This document shows positions 63,403-64,000 of a stretch of DNA of 64,000 nt, piece by piece. The translations under genes were made by a program, and so were the position numbers. The notes beneath the pieces were generated by a model. That model did not search any database and was not told where the DNA came from. It saw nothing but the letters and a program-made list of their open reading frames with translations. Position 1 is the stretch's first letter, and the number at the start of each line of letters is the position of its first letter. The stretch spans positions 18,224 to 82,223 of the forward strand of contig JASBUC010000028.1 in the NCBI GenBank assembly GCA_030148065.1, written 5' to 3'. This DNA is from Legionellaceae bacterium (GTDB taxonomy: Bacteria; Pseudomonadota; Gammaproteobacteria; Legionellales; Legionellaceae).

Positions 63403-63511
63403 AGGCCGTTTTTGGCGCCTATTGCATTAAAAACTATCGAAAAAGTACTCATGTACCGATGTACACTCCGTTTTTTTCTCTAATTCTTAATGCAATAGGC
63501 ACTCAAAACCA
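63403..63511. repeat. Palindromic intergenic element, copy G
   Basis: Arms GCCTATTGCATTAA (63417-63430) and exact complement (63487-63500) flank a core which, on the minus strand, reads AAAACGGAGTGTACATCGGTA then CATGAGTACTTTTTCGA. Located between tRNA-Leu and the second tRNA-Gly. Confidence 0.85.
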
Positions 63512-63677
63512 ACCTTTTACCGAGTTAGAGGACAAAGCCTTTGTTCTCGATTACTCAATCAGCTCGCGCTCAAAATCGAATTTTTACCAAAACTCGGCAC
63601 TGGTGCCTTCGTTCATGGTTTTTCGTACTAAAGTATCTAGAAAGCTTTTGGCTTTCTTATCCGCCTGCATAGGAGGA
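63512..63677. other. Intergenic DNA between palindromic copy G and tRNA-Leu
   Basis: No gene seen. It contains CGTACTAAAGTATCTAGAAAG (63627-63647), nearly identical to the sequence at 63939-63959 just upstream of tRNA-Gly copy 1, so segments next to the tRNA genes have been copied. Confidence 0.6.
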
Positions 63678-63764
63678 TGGTGCCCAGGGCCGGAGTCGAA
63701 CCGGCACGGTGTTGCCACCGAGGGATTTTAAGTCCCTTGCGTCTACCTGTTTCGCCACCTGGGC
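63678..63764 (-). tRNA. tRNA-Leu (UAA)
   Basis: 87 bases with encoded CCA and a long variable arm (CGGTGGCAACACCG), the class II form expected for Leu. Anticodon loop CTTAAAA gives UAA. Acceptor stem GCCCAGG pairs with CCTGGGC. The order Gly-Cys-Leu matches glyW-cysT-leuZ of E. coli. Confidence 0.96.
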
Positions 63765-63770
63765 TAAGTT

Positions 63771-63844
63771 TGGAGGCTAAGGCCGGAATCGAACCGACGT
63801 CCACGGATTTGCAGTCCGCTGCATAACCACTCTGCCACTCAGCC
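63771..63844 (-). tRNA. tRNA-Cys (GCA)
   Basis: 74 bases with encoded CCA and discriminator T. Anticodon loop CTGCAAA gives GCA. Acceptor stem GGCTGAG pairs with CTTAGCC with one G-U. Six bases upstream of tRNA-Leu on the minus strand, so part of one precursor. Confidence 0.96.
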
Positions 63845-63854
63845 TAACTAAATT

Positions 63855-63930
<76 letters not shown>

Positions 63931-63956
63931 TTAATAGATCGTACTAAAGTAACTAG

Positions 63957-64000
63957 AAAGTCCGCTTTTGGCACCTATCAAATTTAAAAGCCTCGAGAAA
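63957..64000. repeat. Palindromic intergenic element, copy H (left part only)
   Basis: The window ends within GGCACCTATCAAATTTAAAAGC and CTCGAGAAA, the outer arm and stem of the family. As with copy G, it lies about 26 bases upstream of a tRNA-Gly gene. Confidence 0.6.

Overview
The window reads as chromosome of a gammaproteobacterium of the Legionellales type (Legionella/Coxiella/Berkiella-like). I base this on a Legionella-type major outer-membrane protein (3481-4263), an LbtU-type porin (1740-3284), two mevalonate-pathway genes next to each other (11870-13706, where most gammaproteobacteria use the MEP route), and several unrecognised membrane or acidic proteins of the kind common in that order. 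The DNA looks moderately AT-rich throughout. I see no transposase, integrase or phage gene, so most of the window is core genome.

Layout. 1-4.6 kb: a partial ABC permease and two outer-membrane proteins. 4.6-10 kb: pyrC-rnt, rho, trxA, engB, cytochrome c4-dsbA. 10-16 kb: panB-panC, mvaD-mvk, ftsB-eno, pyrE. 16-31 kb: a degenerate GGDEF-EAL protein, htpX/lemA, uvrA, an HlyD-FUSC efflux pair, a peptide transporter, tsaC, a small secreted protein, an APC permease, hemE. 31-34 kb: an amidohydrolase and the lytic transglycosylase slt. 33.9-39.7 kb: an eight-gene minus-strand operon that is the most unusual part: globin-RsbR, RsbS, RsbT, RsbX-like phosphatase, histidine kinase, response regulator, KaiB-like protein and a PAS-GGDEF-EAL protein. 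This is a stressosome module wired to a two-component system and cyclic-di-GMP instead of a sigma factor. 39.9-46.5 kb: a large acidic orphan, fis, a reduced and partly degenerate isc cluster (trmJ-iscS-iscU-iscA), suhB, rph. 46.5-52.5 kb: an SLC13-type transporter, a heptamer tandem array and three orphans. 52.5-60.3 kb: the conserved block ndk, rlmN, pilF, rodZ, hisS, yfgM, bamB, der, from which ispG is missing, as expected for a mevalonate user. 60.3-64 kb: bolA, a second APC permease, an acidic orphan and a tRNA cluster (Gly-Cys-Leu, then a second Gly).

The intergenic DNA holds a family of long imperfect palindromes (seven copies plus the edge of an eighth). They share outer arms close to CCTATTGGATTTAAA and a core that reads roughly GCGnAG, a small hairpin, then TGAGCAC. 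Two copies carry an extra inner hairpin module in the core. These elements, a 17-unit heptamer array and the stressosome-KaiB operon are the parts most worth a second look.

Functionally, pyrC and pyrE serve pyrimidine synthesis, panB and panC pantothenate, mvaD and mvk isoprenoid precursors, hemE haem, and cytochrome c4, dsbA and trxA redox and envelope chemistry. Start codons were moved downstream of the longest reading frame wherever a Shine-Dalgarno sequence or family N-terminus indicated it.
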